From: Deltaproteobacteria bacterium
GTDB taxonomy: Bacteria > Desulfobacterota > Desulfobacteria > Desulfobacterales > Desulfosarcinaceae
Direction of reading: 5' to 3'
Assembly (NCBI GenBank): GCA_020444075.1
Contig: JAHLLR010000005.1
Coordinates: 1-64,000 of the forward strand
DNA: 64,000 bases
How positions within the stretch are numbered: the stretch's first letter is position 1; every line of letters begins with the position of its first letter. The notes beneath the pieces are model-generated. The model was not told the origin of the DNA, did not search any database, and worked only from the letters and a program-made list of their open reading frames with translations. The position numbers and the translations under genes are program-made. This document shows, one piece after another, positions 7,482-16,436 of the stretch.

Positions 7482-8753
7482 TTAGTTGCCGGTGGCTGCC
7501 TTGTGGGTCTTGATCTCCACCTTCTCGGTGAGGCCTTCGTAGTACTGGCGCAGGATGGCGACGACTTCGTCGCGGCCAAAGTGATCGGGCAGTTCGCCGC
7601 CTTCGGAGAGCATCTTGCGCAGCATGGTGCCGGAGAGTAGAACCCGGTCTTCCTTGCCGTGGGGGCAGGTTCTCAGGGAAGCCATGCCGTCGCACTTGAA
7701 GCAGTAGAAGGTCCAGTCGATTTTCAGGGGCTGGCAGAGCAGGCCCTTGCCGCCGGCCGGGGTCGGGATCTTGTCAAAGATGGTCTGGGCTTCGAACATG
7801 CCGTAGAAGTCGCCCACACCGGCATGGTCACGGCCGATAATCATCTTGGAGCAGCCGTAGTTCTGGCGGAAAGCAGCGTGCAGCAGGCCTTCGCGGGGAC
7901 CGGCATAGCGCATATCCAGCGGATAGCCGCCCTGGACCACGTTCTTTTCCACGAAGTAGTTCTTCACCAGGGCATCGATGCATTTGACGCGCACGGATGC
8001 GGGGATATCGCCGGGTTTCAGGTTGCCCACCAGCGAATGGATGTAAACGCCGTCACACACTTCCACGGCGATCTTGCACAGGTATTCGTGGGAGCGGTGC
8101 ATGGGATTGCGCAGCTGCAGGGCAGCCACGTCACTCCAGCCGCGATCGTCGAAGATCTTGCGGGATTCTGCCGGGCGGTGGTAAACGCCTTTGTAGCGGG
8201 TGGGATACTCGCCTTCGCTGAGCACCTTGACCGGGCCGGCCAGGTTGAAGGCTTTCTGGTTCATGACCATCTGGACGCCGGGGTGATCTTCTTTGGCGAT
8301 CTTCCAGAAATCTGCGGGGGTCGGGGTGCCTTCGCCCATGAAGACCTTCTCGCATTCCCATTTCTTGTCGGCCTCGGTAAGCTCGTACTTCTCGGTGACC
8401 TTCATGGTGGCCATGATCTCTTTGCCCTCGGGATCGTACAGGGCAACTTCTTCGCCGACGGCAATGGCATCGGCGTCTTGCTTGGTTACATCCAAGCACA
8501 CCGGGACCGGCCAGAAGGTACCGTCGGAAATCAGGTATTTTTCGCAAACGCCTTTCCAGTCTGCCTTGGTCATGAAGCCGGTCAGGGGGCTGAAGCCGCC
8601 GATGCCGATCATGATCAGGTCGCCCTTGACGCGCGGCGAAATCTCGACCTGCTTGAGGCCGGCGGCTTTTTTCAATTCGGCTTCTTTTTCAGCGCCTTCG
8701 AGCAGACAGACAGTGAGGCCTTTGCCGCCATGGGGGGGAATTAGTTTGGACAT
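7482..8753 (-). CDS. sat: Sulfate adenylyltransferase (ATP sulfurylase)
   Basis: A 423-residue enzyme activating sulfate with ATP to APS, the first cytoplasmic step of dissimilatory sulfate reduction. The N-terminal PUA-like part is followed by the catalytic domain with [12 protein letters not shown] (the QxRNPxHxxH nucleotide motif) and [10 protein letters not shown]. Close to the end is a CxxC...C cluster ([16 protein letters not shown]) seen in prokaryotic Sat proteins. The start ATG at 8751-8753 has a GAAAGGAG site; a longer frame upstream has no such signal. It is monocistronic, with a strong promoter at 8841-8869 and a strong terminator, as expected for a highly expressed core gene. No aprAB or qmo genes lie nearby. 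Confidence 0.97.
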   Translation of the reverse strand: MSKLIPPHGGKGLTVCLLEGAEKEAELKKAAGLKQVEISPRVKGDLIMIGIGGFSPLTGFMTKADWKGVCEKYLISDGTFWPVPVCLDVTKQDADAIAVGEEVALYDPEGKEIMATMKVTEKYELTEADKKWECEKVFMGEGTPTPADFWKIAKEDHPGVQMVMNQKAFNLAGPVKVLSEGEYPTRYKGVYHRPAESRKIFDDRGWSDVAALQLRNPMHRSHEYLCKIAVEVCDGVYIHSLVGNLKPGDIPASVRVKCIDALVKNYFVEKNVVQGGYPLDMRYAGPREGLLHAAFRQNYGCSKMIIGRDHAGVGDFYGMFEAQTIFDKIPTPAGGKGLLCQPLKIDWTFYCFKCDGMASLRTCPHGKEDRVLLSGTMLRKMLSEGGELPDHFGRDEVVAILRQYYEGLTEKVEIKTHKAATGN

Positions 8754-8840
8754 GTGTTCGTTCTCCTTTCGATAATGTGATTTTCGCAATCTGTATACAC
8801 AGATGAATAGCCGGGAGGGAATTAAAATACCAAGTTGAGG

Positions 8841-8869
8841 TAATTATGCGGGAACGGTATTTTTGTCAA
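8841..8869 (-). promoter_or_regulatory. Sigma-70 promoter of sat
   Basis: On the minus strand TTGACA (8869-8864) is separated by exactly 17 bp from TAATTA (8846-8841). The leader to the sat ATG is about 80 nt. A perfect -35 with ideal spacing fits a strongly expressed gene. Confidence 0.8.
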
Positions 8870-8947
8870 GACTATTTCGGAGTCAGGCGACCGATCCATG
8901 CAGATATATGGCCCGGCGTCGCAGTATTACGCATAGGGTGGCGGAAA

Positions 8948-9745
8948 TCACAGGATTCCGATGAGCATACGGGTGCCTACCACCAGCAGCAGGACGGCAA
9001 AGACGCGTTTCAGCCGGTCCACGGGAAGGCTGTGGGCCAGGCGAACCCCCAGGGGGGCTGTCAGGACGCTGGTGACCACGATTCCGAAAAGTGCCGGCAG
9101 ATAGATATATCCGATTGAAAAATGGGGCAAATTTTGAACCCCCAGACCATTGACGAGGTAACCCAGGGTGCCGGCAATGGCAATGGGAAAGCCGATGGCT
9201 GCGGAGGTGCCGATGGCGTGGTGAACGGACATGTTGCACCAGATCATGAAAGGCACGGAAAGGGTCCCGCCGCCGATGCCCACCAGGCTGGAAACCATGC
9301 CGATCACGTTGCCGACGCCGAACATGGCCGCATGACCGGGAACCTGACGGGAGGGCTTGGGTTTCTTGCTGGTCAGCATCTGAAGCGCCACGTAGTACAG
9401 AAATACGACGAAGAAGCCTTTGAGAAACCGGGTGGAGAGCTGGGCGGCGATGGTGCTGCCAAGGAAGGTGCCGGTGAAGATACCGATGACAATTTTTCGT
9501 ACCACATCCCAATGGACCGCTCCACGTTTGTGGTGGGCCCGAAAACTGGCCACGGCGGTAAACATGATGCTGGCTAAGGATGTGCCCAGCGCCAGGTGCA
9601 TGATTATGGTATCGGGGATTCCCTGCCGGACAAAACAGAACACCAGCATGGGCACGATGACCAGCCCGCCGCCGATGCCCAGCAAGCCGGCCAGGACACC
9701 GGCCACGGCTCCTACCAGAATGTACATCATTAAAATTGCCGTCAT
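8948..9745 (-). CDS. TauE/SafE family sulfite/sulfonate exporter-like permease
   Basis: A 265-residue inner-membrane protein of about eight helices. Two copies of the family repeat are visible: GVLAGLLGIGGGLVIVPML near the start and MVSSLVGIGGGTLSVPFM near the middle. Family members move organosulfur anions, sulfite or acetate across the membrane; the substrate cannot be read here. The start ATG at 9743-9745 has GAGAGG upstream; the 36 residues before it in the open frame are polar and unlike the family. It is transcribed in the same direction as sat 194 bp away but separated by the sat promoter. A role in sulfur-compound export is plausible by context only. Confidence 0.88.
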   Translation of the reverse strand: MTAILMMYILVGAVAGVLAGLLGIGGGLVIVPMLVFCFVRQGIPDTIIMHLALGTSLASIMFTAVASFRAHHKRGAVHWDVVRKIVIGIFTGTFLGSTIAAQLSTRFLKGFFVVFLYYVALQMLTSKKPKPSRQVPGHAAMFGVGNVIGMVSSLVGIGGGTLSVPFMIWCNMSVHHAIGTSAAIGFPIAIAGTLGYLVNGLGVQNLPHFSIGYIYLPALFGIVVTSVLTAPLGVRLAHSLPVDRLKRVFAVLLLVVGTRMLIGIL

Positions 9746-9885
9746 CTTGGCGCCTCTCGAAGGGATAAAAGCCATGTCCGTTAAATCAGTTGAAGAATCG
9801 ACAGGGTCCGTTATCATGTTTGACCGCGACCCACAAGGAGGATCCCCCTTCATGGCTTCGCACGGGCGGTATAAAGGAGAGTCGT

Positions 9886-9996
9886 ATGAAAATTCACTGG
9901 ATGCAGCAGGTTTCTTTTGAAGGCTTGGGGAGCATTGCCGCCGGCGCGACTATTTTTTTCAATCCACAGGAAACGAATTGCGGCCGGATGAAATGA
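9886..9996 (+). pseudogene. Beheaded type-1 glutamine amidotransferase remnant
   Basis: ATG with a strong AAAGGAGA site encodes MKIHWMQQVSFEGLGSI, very like the first residues of class-I glutamine amidotransferases (MKIHYLQHVPFEGLGSI is the usual form). The frame then jumps to ATIFFNPQE, which looks like the next family strand after a small deletion, and ends with TGA after 36 codons. The Cys-His-Glu catalytic part is absent. Upstream and downstream DNA (9746-10141) has no other gene. Confidence 0.6.
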
Positions 9997-10038
9997 TAAG
10001 TACAGCTTCCATCCCATGGCCCCATGGTCATTATTGCT

Positions 10039-10067
10039 TTGACACCAACACATTACCCTTTTATATG
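10039..10067 (+). promoter_or_regulatory. Sigma-70 promoter upstream of the PilT-like gene
   Basis: TTGACA (10039-10044), 17 bp, TATATG (10062-10067); about 75 nt upstream of the ATG at 10142. Confidence 0.65.
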
Positions 10068-10141
10068 GGTATCCCAAACGGCCGATCGGTATCGGTCCCA
10101 TTTCCTATCACGGTCAATGCGATAACAGGAGAAGATGGATT

Positions 10142-11737
10142 ATGACAGAACATCAACCCTCCCCCAAGGACTTCAACGCCTCGAGAAAGCGGCGAATTGG
10201 CGAACAGCTGATGGAGGACGGCCTCATCAGTGCAGAACAGCTTCAACAGGTGCTTAAACGGCAGGCCCAGGCCGGGGGACAACTGGGTTCGATTCTCATC
10301 GAAATGGGGTTTGTGGCCCTGGACGACCTGCTGGACCTGTTGAGCCGGAAATTCGGCGTTCCGGGGATGAATCTTTACCGGCGAAACATCAAGGAAGAGG
10401 TGCTCCAGTTGCTGCCGGTGGAAAAGATGACCGCCATGCAGGTGCTGCCCGTAGCCATGGAAGCCCAGACGCTGGTGCTGGCCATGGTGAACCCCCAGGA
10501 TTTCGCCACCATCAGTGAACTCGAGTTTTCCCTGGGAAAAAAGGTCCGGCCGGTGGTGATGCCTGCCTTCATGATAGAAAGCGCCATCAGGAGCATTGCT
10601 GCCAATCCCGGGATGGGCCTGCGCGGAGAGGTGCTGTCCGAACTTGTCGAGATGGAAAAAGGGGAAAAGTCTCCCCAGCTCATGCCGTTGCTGCGCTACC
10701 TGAAAAAGACCGGCGCCAACGACATGGTCTTTATGGCCGGGTCACCTCCGTCCATCAAAATTGCCAATACGCTTAAACGGCTGGCCATACCCGCCCTTAC
10801 CCCGGACGACTGTATGAACTACGCCCGGGAAATGCTGTCCGATGAAGGCTGGCAGGCGTTTTCAAACCAGACGGATTATGAATTCTCCGCCACTTATCCG
10901 GGAATCGGACGGTTTCGGGTGGCTTTATACCGCCAACGCAGCTCCATTGCCATTGCCTTGCGGCCCATCATGGACGATGTACCGGAACTGACCAGCCTGA
11001 ATCTGCCGGATTGGATCGTTAACTTTGCGCTGCGTCCCCAGGGACTGATCCTGGTTTCCAGCCCGGCGGGCCATGGAAAGACCACTACCATGGCGGCTCT
11101 GGTGGATATCATCAACACGCGCCGGGGGTGCAATATCGTTACCATGGAAGATCCGGTGGAGTATTTGTACCAGAACAAAAGGAGCAACATCTGCCAGCGT
11201 GAAGTGGGGCGGGATGTGGGATCTTTTGCCCAGGGCATGCGCCACGTGTTGCGCCACACCCCGGATGTCATCGTGGTGGGTGAAATGCGCGACAAGGAAA
11301 CCTTTCGCATCGCCCTTCAGGCGGCCAACTCGGGGCATCTGGTTCTCTCTACCGTCCATTCGGACAATTCCACCTCCATCATCGAGCGTGTCGTCAACAT
11401 GTTCGAGCCTTATGAACAGAACCTCATCCGCATGACCCTGGCCGAGTCGCTGCTGCTTTCCCTCGCCCAGCGGCTGGTTACCCGGAAGGATGGCAAGGGC
11501 CGGATTCTGGCTCTCGAGTACTTTATCAACAGCCACCGCATGAAAGGCTTCATCAGGGACGGGAAAACTCACCAGATCCGCACTCAGATGCAAACGGGCA
11601 GCGATGATTTTTCCAGCATCGACATTTCCCTGGCCAGGCTGGCCAAAAAGGGGCTGATCCATGTGGAGGACGGGTTGAACCAATCGGAAGACGAAATGTT
11701 CTACCGCAGTTTGATTCAGGCGCCGGACAAAAAATAG
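10142..11737 (+). CDS. PilT/PilU-like type IV pilus ATPase with N-terminal MshEN domain
   Basis: A 531-residue cytoplasmic ATPase. Residues about 17-145 form an MshEN/GspE-N domain with two motif halves (RIGEQLMEDGLISAEQL..VLKRQ and QLGSILIEMGFVALDDL), the fold that binds c-di-GMP in MshE. Residues about 165-520 are a retraction-type motor: P-loop SSPAGHGKTTT (about 306-316), Asp box TMEDPVEYLY, Walker B VIVVGEMRD (about 374-382; GEMRD is typical of PilT rather than PilB), and His box STVHSDN. The first P-loop Gly is Ser. PilT proteins normally lack the MshEN domain and are about 350 residues, so this is a fusion architecture. No pilus structural genes are adjacent. Confidence 0.88.
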   Translation: MTEHQPSPKDFNASRKRRIGEQLMEDGLISAEQLQQVLKRQAQAGGQLGSILIEMGFVALDDLLDLLSRKFGVPGMNLYRRNIKEEVLQLLPVEKMTAMQVLPVAMEAQTLVLAMVNPQDFATISELEFSLGKKVRPVVMPAFMIESAIRSIAANPGMGLRGEVLSELVEMEKGEKSPQLMPLLRYLKKTGANDMVFMAGSPPSIKIANTLKRLAIPALTPDDCMNYAREMLSDEGWQAFSNQTDYEFSATYPGIGRFRVALYRQRSSIAIALRPIMDDVPELTSLNLPDWIVNFALRPQGLILVSSPAGHGKTTTMAALVDIINTRRGCNIVTMEDPVEYLYQNKRSNICQREVGRDVGSFAQGMRHVLRHTPDVIVVGEMRDKETFRIALQAANSGHLVLSTVHSDNSTSIIERVVNMFEPYEQNLIRMTLAESLLLSLAQRLVTRKDGKGRILALEYFINSHRMKGFIRDGKTHQIRTQMQTGSDDFSSIDISLARLAKKGLIHVEDGLNQSEDEMFYRSLIQAPDKK

Positions 11738-11741
11738 ACGC

Positions 11742-12575
11742 TCAGGACGGCTGGTTTGTGAAGACAAGCTCGGCAGGCAGGGGAAGCGGGGTTCCGGTGG
11801 GGTATCCCCGCTCCCGTGCCAGATCTTCAAGGTGGCCGATGCGGCGGCGATTTTCCGGGTGCGATGCGAAATAGTGGCCGAAGCGGCCCGGATCGCCGTC
11901 TTTTGGGATTTTGCTGAAAAAGGAGGTGGCGTCCGCCACATGCCCGTAGTGGCAGAACAGCGTTTCCAGAGCAAACTCGTCGGCCTGGGTCTCCTGTTTA
12001 CGTGAAAAGCTCAGTTCGGTGAGTACCATGCCCTGCCCGATCATGTTGTTGATGCTGTTGTCGGCCCCCAGCAACACGGTGGATGCCGTCATCAGCACCA
12101 GTGCCCGCCCCAAGCCCCGAAGGTGGTCCCGGTGGGCGTAATGCCCCAGTTCGTGTGCAAGGACAAAGGCCAGTTCATTTTCCGACGCCATTTCCGCCAG
12201 CAAACCGGTAAACACCACCATGTGGCCTCCGGGCAATGCCGCCGCATTGACGGCATCGGACGCCTTGACATGGACGGTAATGGTATAGGGCAGCGGGGCG
12301 CATCGGTCCTGGAGGCGATCCACCAGGGCCTGGAGGTAGCGGGTGGTGCCGGCGACCGGCTCTGTTTCAACAATCTTCCCGATGAACGCGCCGGCCAGCT
12401 TCTTTTCCAATTCCATGGAGAGCCGGGGGACCATCAGGTCGACCGCCAGGCCGAGGGCCAGGTAAACACCCACCACAATGGTCAGCAGGCCGCCGGCCAG
12501 AATGGCCAACTCTTTGAGTGGATGGGTTGGCGTGACGTTGACGTTGATGCCGGGCTGCCGGGGCGTGAACTTCAC
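11742..12575 (-). CDS. M48-family zinc metalloprotease
   Basis: A 277-residue inner-membrane protein. One N-terminal transmembrane helix (about 21-48) is followed by a peptidase M48 domain with the zinc motif HELGH (141-145) and a downstream Glu-containing segment (QADEFALE). The start is GTG at 12573-12575, immediately after the TAA of the upstream gene, indicating translational coupling. It belongs to an operon with two YbjQ-domain proteins. HtpX/LoiP-like M48 enzymes degrade misfolded membrane or periplasmic proteins; the substrate here is unknown. Confidence 0.9.
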   Translation of the reverse strand: MKFTPRQPGINVNVTPTHPLKELAILAGGLLTIVVGVYLALGLAVDLMVPRLSMELEKKLAGAFIGKIVETEPVAGTTRYLQALVDRLQDRCAPLPYTITVHVKASDAVNAAALPGGHMVVFTGLLAEMASENELAFVLAHELGHYAHRDHLRGLGRALVLMTASTVLLGADNSINNMIGQGMVLTELSFSRKQETQADEFALETLFCHYGHVADATSFFSKIPKDGDPGRFGHYFASHPENRRRIGHLEDLARERGYPTGTPLPLPAELVFTNQPS

Positions 12576-13025
12576 TTACTCCTCCACGGTCAACGCCGTC
12601 CCGTAGGCCATGGCTTCCAGACAGCCGACGTTCTTCCGTCCGGACTGCTTGCCGATGGCCGCCGTTTCGATGCGCACGTTGACAATGACCGTGGCATCTC
12701 CGGCCATCTCTTTCATGCGCAGCAGGGCTTCCCGCCGCGCCCGGTCGAGGAGGCTCTCGTAGGATTTCACATTTCCGCCGAAAATATTGCGCAGGCTGGC
12801 CAGGATTCTCTTGAAATAATCCACAGAAATTACGGCGCTGCCATGGACCAATTGGGCCGACCGGATTTTGTGCTCGGGAATATCAACGGATTTCAGGGTG
12901 ACGGCCGGCAGGTTTATCGTTGTCTTTTCCCGCTCGGCAATAGAGTGATAGTGCCTTTTTTCGGCCCAGGTTCCCACACCGTATCCCAGCGCCAGCAATG
13001 ACAAAAAGACGATCAGGTCGATCAT
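12576..13025 (-). CDS. Membrane-anchored YbjQ-family protein
   Basis: A 149-residue protein. An N-terminal transmembrane segment (about 3-22) is followed by a YbjQ/UPF0145 domain: the first strand, IRSAQLVHGSAVIS, DYFKRILASLRNIFGGNVKSYE, a helix with ARREALLRM, and closing VNVRIETA...AYGTALTVE. The family, once called heavy-metal-binding, forms pentamers of unknown function. It directly abuts the M48 protease gene and lies 10 bp after a second YbjQ gene. Confidence 0.85.
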   Translation of the reverse strand: MIDLIVFLSLLALGYGVGTWAEKRHYHSIAEREKTTINLPAVTLKSVDIPEHKIRSAQLVHGSAVISVDYFKRILASLRNIFGGNVKSYESLLDRARREALLRMKEMAGDATVIVNVRIETAAIGKQSGRKNVGCLEAMAYGTALTVEE

Positions 13026-13035
13026 CGGCAGTCTC

Positions 13036-13731
13036 CTATTCCACCCTGACAGCGGTTCCGTAGGCGTAAAGTTCCGCCGCCCCCTGAGCTACGGAAGAGG
13101 TGGAAAAACGGACGTTGACAATGGCATTGGCGCCCATCAGGCGAGCCTCTTCGATCATTCTGTCCATGGCCTGCTGTCGGGATTCCTGGAGCAGCTGCGT
13201 GTAGCCTTTGAGTTCCCCGCCAACGAGATTTTTAAGGCTGGCCATGAGGTCCCGTCCGATGTGCTTGGCTCTGATCGTGCTGCCGGAAACCAGTCCGAAA
13301 TGCTCCAGCATGGTTTTCCCGGGAACCGTTTCGATGTTCGTTATTATCATTTTCCCTCCATCCGATGTCGTGATATAGTGAACCTTGATAGGCGAAGCGG
13401 GTGGCTGAGCCGGCGGAGCAGGCGATTGCGATTCGTTGGAAGCGTCGGCAACCGATGCCGAATCGCCGGAAGGTGACTCCGGTGCCTGGGTTTCGGCTGC
13501 ACCGTCCTTGCGGATATCGCAGAAGGCGCCAGCGGAGGCAAACACCTGTTTGTACTTTTCGGCTGTGGCCAGGTCCGTGTTCCTGCGGACGGCTACGGGC
13601 GTTCCGATGAACAATTTAGCGATCCCCTGGTCATCGGTCTTGAGGGCGGACTTCAATCGATCCTTGACCATTCCCGCGCTTTTCCCTGGCATGATTCTGC
13701 CTTCGAAGATTACGGTGTATCGGTCACTCAT
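13036..13731 (-). CDS. YbjQ-family protein with an extra N-terminal domain
   Basis: A 231-residue protein. Residues 1-75 form a small alpha/beta domain (YTVIFEGRIMPG, LFIGTPVAVRRN, FASAGAFCDI), followed by a Pro/Ser/Ala-rich linker (about 78-115). Residues about 118-231 are a YbjQ domain (MIITNIETVPGKTM, LKNLVGGELKGYTQLLQESR, MGANAIVNVRF, AYGTAVRVE). No membrane segment or signal is seen. It is first gene of the three-gene operon with the shorter YbjQ and the M48 protease. The N-terminal domain is not identified. Confidence 0.8.
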   Translation of the reverse strand: MSDRYTVIFEGRIMPGKSAGMVKDRLKSALKTDDQGIAKLFIGTPVAVRRNTDLATAEKYKQVFASAGAFCDIRKDGAAETQAPESPSGDSASVADASNESQSPAPPAQPPASPIKVHYITTSDGGKMIITNIETVPGKTMLEHFGLVSGSTIRAKHIGRDLMASLKNLVGGELKGYTQLLQESRQQAMDRMIEEARLMGANAIVNVRFSTSSVAQGAAELYAYGTAVRVE

Positions 13732-13850
13732 GGTGCGCTTTCTCCTTGTCAGGGTGTTGATGGTTAAGAGCCGGTCACATCAGCGAATGGATCTTCATTG
13801 ACATGCATCGAATGGCTTATACGTCATCGATGATTATCGGACAACCCCCG

Positions 13851-14621
13851 ATGAAACATGAGAGAAAAAAACCGATAAAGACCGCTTCGGCCCTCCGGTT
13901 GCTTCTGTGCGCATTGATTCTATGGCTGACAGGGGGGTGCGCGGCAACCTCTTCGCCAACCTTTTCCAGCCCGCCCCAGCCGGTGACCCATGCACCCGCG
14001 CCGGAGGGCTACGGGTGGTGGTTCGTTCGGTTCAGAATGGAGCGCCCGGCTGGGGAAACCCGCTGGGAGAGAGATCTTCTGCTCGCCCACCGGGTCGTCG
14101 CTCCGCTGCTCAGAGCCAATGAAGGGGTTATCGACCTGTGGCGCTTTCACCGCCGTGCAGCGGAAGATAAAACCGGCCACCAGTTCAGCTTCCTCTTTTA
14201 TACCTCCGCGGCTGCGGCTGACCGGATCAATCAGATGGTTTTGAATGATCGCCTGGTAAAGCAAATGCTTTCCGACGGAGTCGTCCGGGAGGTGGTCACC
14301 GATGCCGTTGATCATAACGATCACCCGAATGTGGGGGACACCAGCGACCCCAAATGGTCACCGGTCATGCAGAATACCTGGCCCCATTATATCATGGGGG
14401 TGAGCCGCATGTGGCTGGGAATGGTCGACCAGGTTTCTCAGGAAATCGGTATCGCGGATGACCCCACGTTGGGTCAGCTGCTGGAGCATTACGAACAGGT
14501 CAACAACGAGGTCACCCACATATGGCAACAGGAGGGCTACCATGCCTTACTCCACCACCTGAATGCAATCTTCGGGTATGAGGCCATGGTATACTGGGAA
14601 AAACGATGGAAATCCTTCTAA
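13851..14621 (+). CDS. Lipoprotein of unknown function
   Basis: The ATG at 13851 gives a textbook lipoprotein signal: a basic MKHERKK start, a hydrophobic core and the lipobox LTGGC. A start 16 codons earlier is possible but spoils the signal. The mature part of about 225 residues has WWFVRFRMERPAGETRWERDLLL, FSFLFYTSAAAADRI, and a His/Trp-rich C-terminal half (VTHIWQQEGYHALLHHL). It matches no family that I can name with confidence. The N-terminal half faintly recalls the C-terminal domain of thiopeptide/lantibiotic dehydratases (Trp-Tyr-x-Arg start, acidic-helix, His-Phe-x-Arg strand), which is speculation. Divergent from the M48/YbjQ operon. Confidence 0.7.
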   Translation: MKHERKKPIKTASALRLLLCALILWLTGGCAATSSPTFSSPPQPVTHAPAPEGYGWWFVRFRMERPAGETRWERDLLLAHRVVAPLLRANEGVIDLWRFHRRAAEDKTGHQFSFLFYTSAAAADRINQMVLNDRLVKQMLSDGVVREVVTDAVDHNDHPNVGDTSDPKWSPVMQNTWPHYIMGVSRMWLGMVDQVSQEIGIADDPTLGQLLEHYEQVNNEVTHIWQQEGYHALLHHLNAIFGYEAMVYWEKRWKSF

Positions 14622-14706
14622 ATTGGCTCACCCCTTCGCCGGTTGTTTAGACAGCCTCCCCATGGATGCAACCTAAATGAACCATAAGTTACTGGAGTTA
14701 CCGTTA

Positions 14707-15444
14707 ATGCTGAACCGAATCGTCGCCGGCCTTTTTCTTATTTTTTTGGGACTGACCTCAGCCATTTTTTTCATGGTTGCCCTGGTGATATGGGCGTTGA
14801 CCGTGCTGGTGGACCGCCGGCTGATCATCCTGCACCTGTTCACCTCATGCTGGGCGTCCCTCTATCTCTGGGTTATGCCCGCCTGGTCCGTTCATGTTGA
14901 TGGCCAGCGGCAGGACGCCTGGAAACGTAACTATGTGATTGTTTCCAACCACCAGTCACAACTGGATATTCTGGTGGCCTTCCGTCTGTTCATCCCCTTC
15001 AAGTGGGTATCCAAGGCCGAGGTGTTCAAGCTCCCGTTCATCGGCTGGAACATGTCGCTGAACCGGTACATCAAGCTCAAACGGGGAGACAAGGATGGCA
15101 CGGCGCGAATGTTCGCCGACTGTGAGAAATTGCTGTCTTTGGGCAATTCCATTTTTATTTTCCCCGAAGGCACCCGGTCGAAAACCGGTGAACTGAAGCC
15201 CTTTAAGCCCGGTGCCTTTATCCTTGCCAAGAAGATGGACCTTCCCATCCTGCCGATGGTGATCAGCGGCACCAATGCCGCTCTTCCTAAACACAGCCTC
15301 AATTTTCACGGCAGGCAGCATATGCATATTCGCATGCTGGAGCCGATCCCGGCGGAACAGGTTGGGAGTTTGTCGGTTGAGGATCTGACAGAAAAGGTCC
15401 GGGCCCTGGTGGCCAGTCAACTGGAGGAAATGAGGCCGGCCTGA
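14707..15444 (+). CDS. plsC: 1-acyl-sn-glycerol-3-phosphate acyltransferase
   Basis: A 245-residue membrane enzyme transferring a second acyl chain to lysophosphatidate in phospholipid synthesis. N-terminal hydrophobic helices (about 5-35 and 40-60) precede the acyltransferase motifs: NHQSQLD (81-87; catalytic His-Asp), the LNRYIKLKRGD block, FPEGTRS (152-158) and the final block around LPILPMVISGT. The ATG at 14707 has GGAG 9 nt upstream; an in-frame ATG at 14677 lacks one. It follows the lipoprotein gene and is convergent with cmoB. Confidence 0.93.
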   Translation: MLNRIVAGLFLIFLGLTSAIFFMVALVIWALTVLVDRRLIILHLFTSCWASLYLWVMPAWSVHVDGQRQDAWKRNYVIVSNHQSQLDILVAFRLFIPFKWVSKAEVFKLPFIGWNMSLNRYIKLKRGDKDGTARMFADCEKLLSLGNSIFIFPEGTRSKTGELKPFKPGAFILAKKMDLPILPMVISGTNAALPKHSLNFHGRQHMHIRMLEPIPAEQVGSLSVEDLTEKVRALVASQLEEMRPA

Positions 15445-15458
15445 CCGGCCGGTTGTCC

Positions 15459-16436
15459 CTACCGGCGCCGGGCAGTGGCCAGAAGCATGGCACGAACCGG
15501 GGCGGGGTAGCCCTCCACGGTCTTTTGGGGATCTCCGGGGTCCAGAAAATCCGCCAGGCTTTCCGTATCGATCCAGTCCGTCTTGCGCTGTTCCTGCGAG
15601 GTGGTCCTGGAGATGTCCAGGCACTGGATGTCCTCGAAGCCGGACCGCGTCAGCCAGTGGGTCAGGCAGGCGACTGTCGGGATGAAAAAGATATTGTTCA
15701 TCTTGGCATAGCGCTTTTCCGGAAACAGCGCCATCTCATTATCCCCTTCCATGACCAGTGTTTCCAGCACCAACTGCCCGCCGGGCACCATCCGTCCATG
15801 AATCTGAAGCAGGGTATCCAGGGGCGAACGCCGGTGGTACAAGATGCCCATGCACATCACCATATCGAAACAGCGCTGCATGGCCGGCATCTCTTCCAGT
15901 TTCAAGGGCAGACAGTGAACCTGGGGAAAGGCCAGGTAGCGGGCGAGGGCCAGAAACTGGAAGTAAAAATTCGGGTAAGGCTCGATCCCTAAAATGAGCG
16001 CCGGCTGTTTCACGGCCAGCCGGAACATGTAGTAGCCGCAGCTGGAACCGATATCCAGGATCCGCTTTCCCGCCAGTGAACCCAGGTGCCCGGCCAGCCG
16101 GTTCCATTTGATGGAACTGTTCCATTCGCTGTCTATTCGAATACCGAAAATTTCGAAGGGACCTTTGCGCCAGGGTTTAAGCGCGCACAGGACCTCATGG
16201 AGTGATGTGGTCTGGTTTCCGTCTATGTCGCCGGGTGCGCCGATGCGGATACAGTCCCGGTCCGCGTCGATCGAGGAGGGTTGGACATCCGGCAGCCTTT
16301 CCAGGGCGCGGGCCAGGACCATGCCCTTTTGGTTGCGAAAGAAGATGGATTGGCTGCGTGCTTCGACGCGCTCGGTCAGTTCATGCAGGTACGATCCGAT
16401 TACCGGATCCCGGGCCAGGGCGTCCAGGGGGTTCAT
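15459..16436 (-). CDS. cmoB: tRNA U34 carboxymethyltransferase CmoB
   Basis: A 325-residue enzyme that transfers the carboxymethyl group of carboxy-SAM to 5-hydroxyuridine at tRNA wobble position 34. Family signatures are visible: PWRKGPFEIFGIRIDSEW, RILDIGSSCGYYMFRL (the SAM loop, with GSSCG in place of the usual GCGSG), MGILYHRRSP, LVLETLV, and TVEGYPAPVRA near the C-terminus. The ATG overlaps the TGA of cmoA (ATGA), and this start places WRKGPF at about residue 89 as in E. coli CmoB; an upstream ATG at 16467-16469 would add 11 residues. Translationally coupled to cmoA. Confidence 0.95.
   Translation of the reverse strand: MNPLDALARDPVIGSYLHELTERVEARSQSIFFRNQKGMVLARALERLPDVQPSSIDADRDCIRIGAPGDIDGNQTTSLHEVLCALKPWRKGPFEIFGIRIDSEWNSSIKWNRLAGHLGSLAGKRILDIGSSCGYYMFRLAVKQPALILGIEPYPNFYFQFLALARYLAFPQVHCLPLKLEEMPAMQRCFDMVMCMGILYHRRSPLDTLLQIHGRMVPGGQLVLETLVMEGDNEMALFPEKRYAKMNNIFFIPTVACLTHWLTRSGFEDIQCLDISRTTSQEQRKTDWIDTESLADFLDPGDPQKTVEGYPAPVRAMLLATARRR

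Noticed and set aside
7659-8744. 361-residue plus-strand frame
   Set aside because: Antisense shadow of sat.
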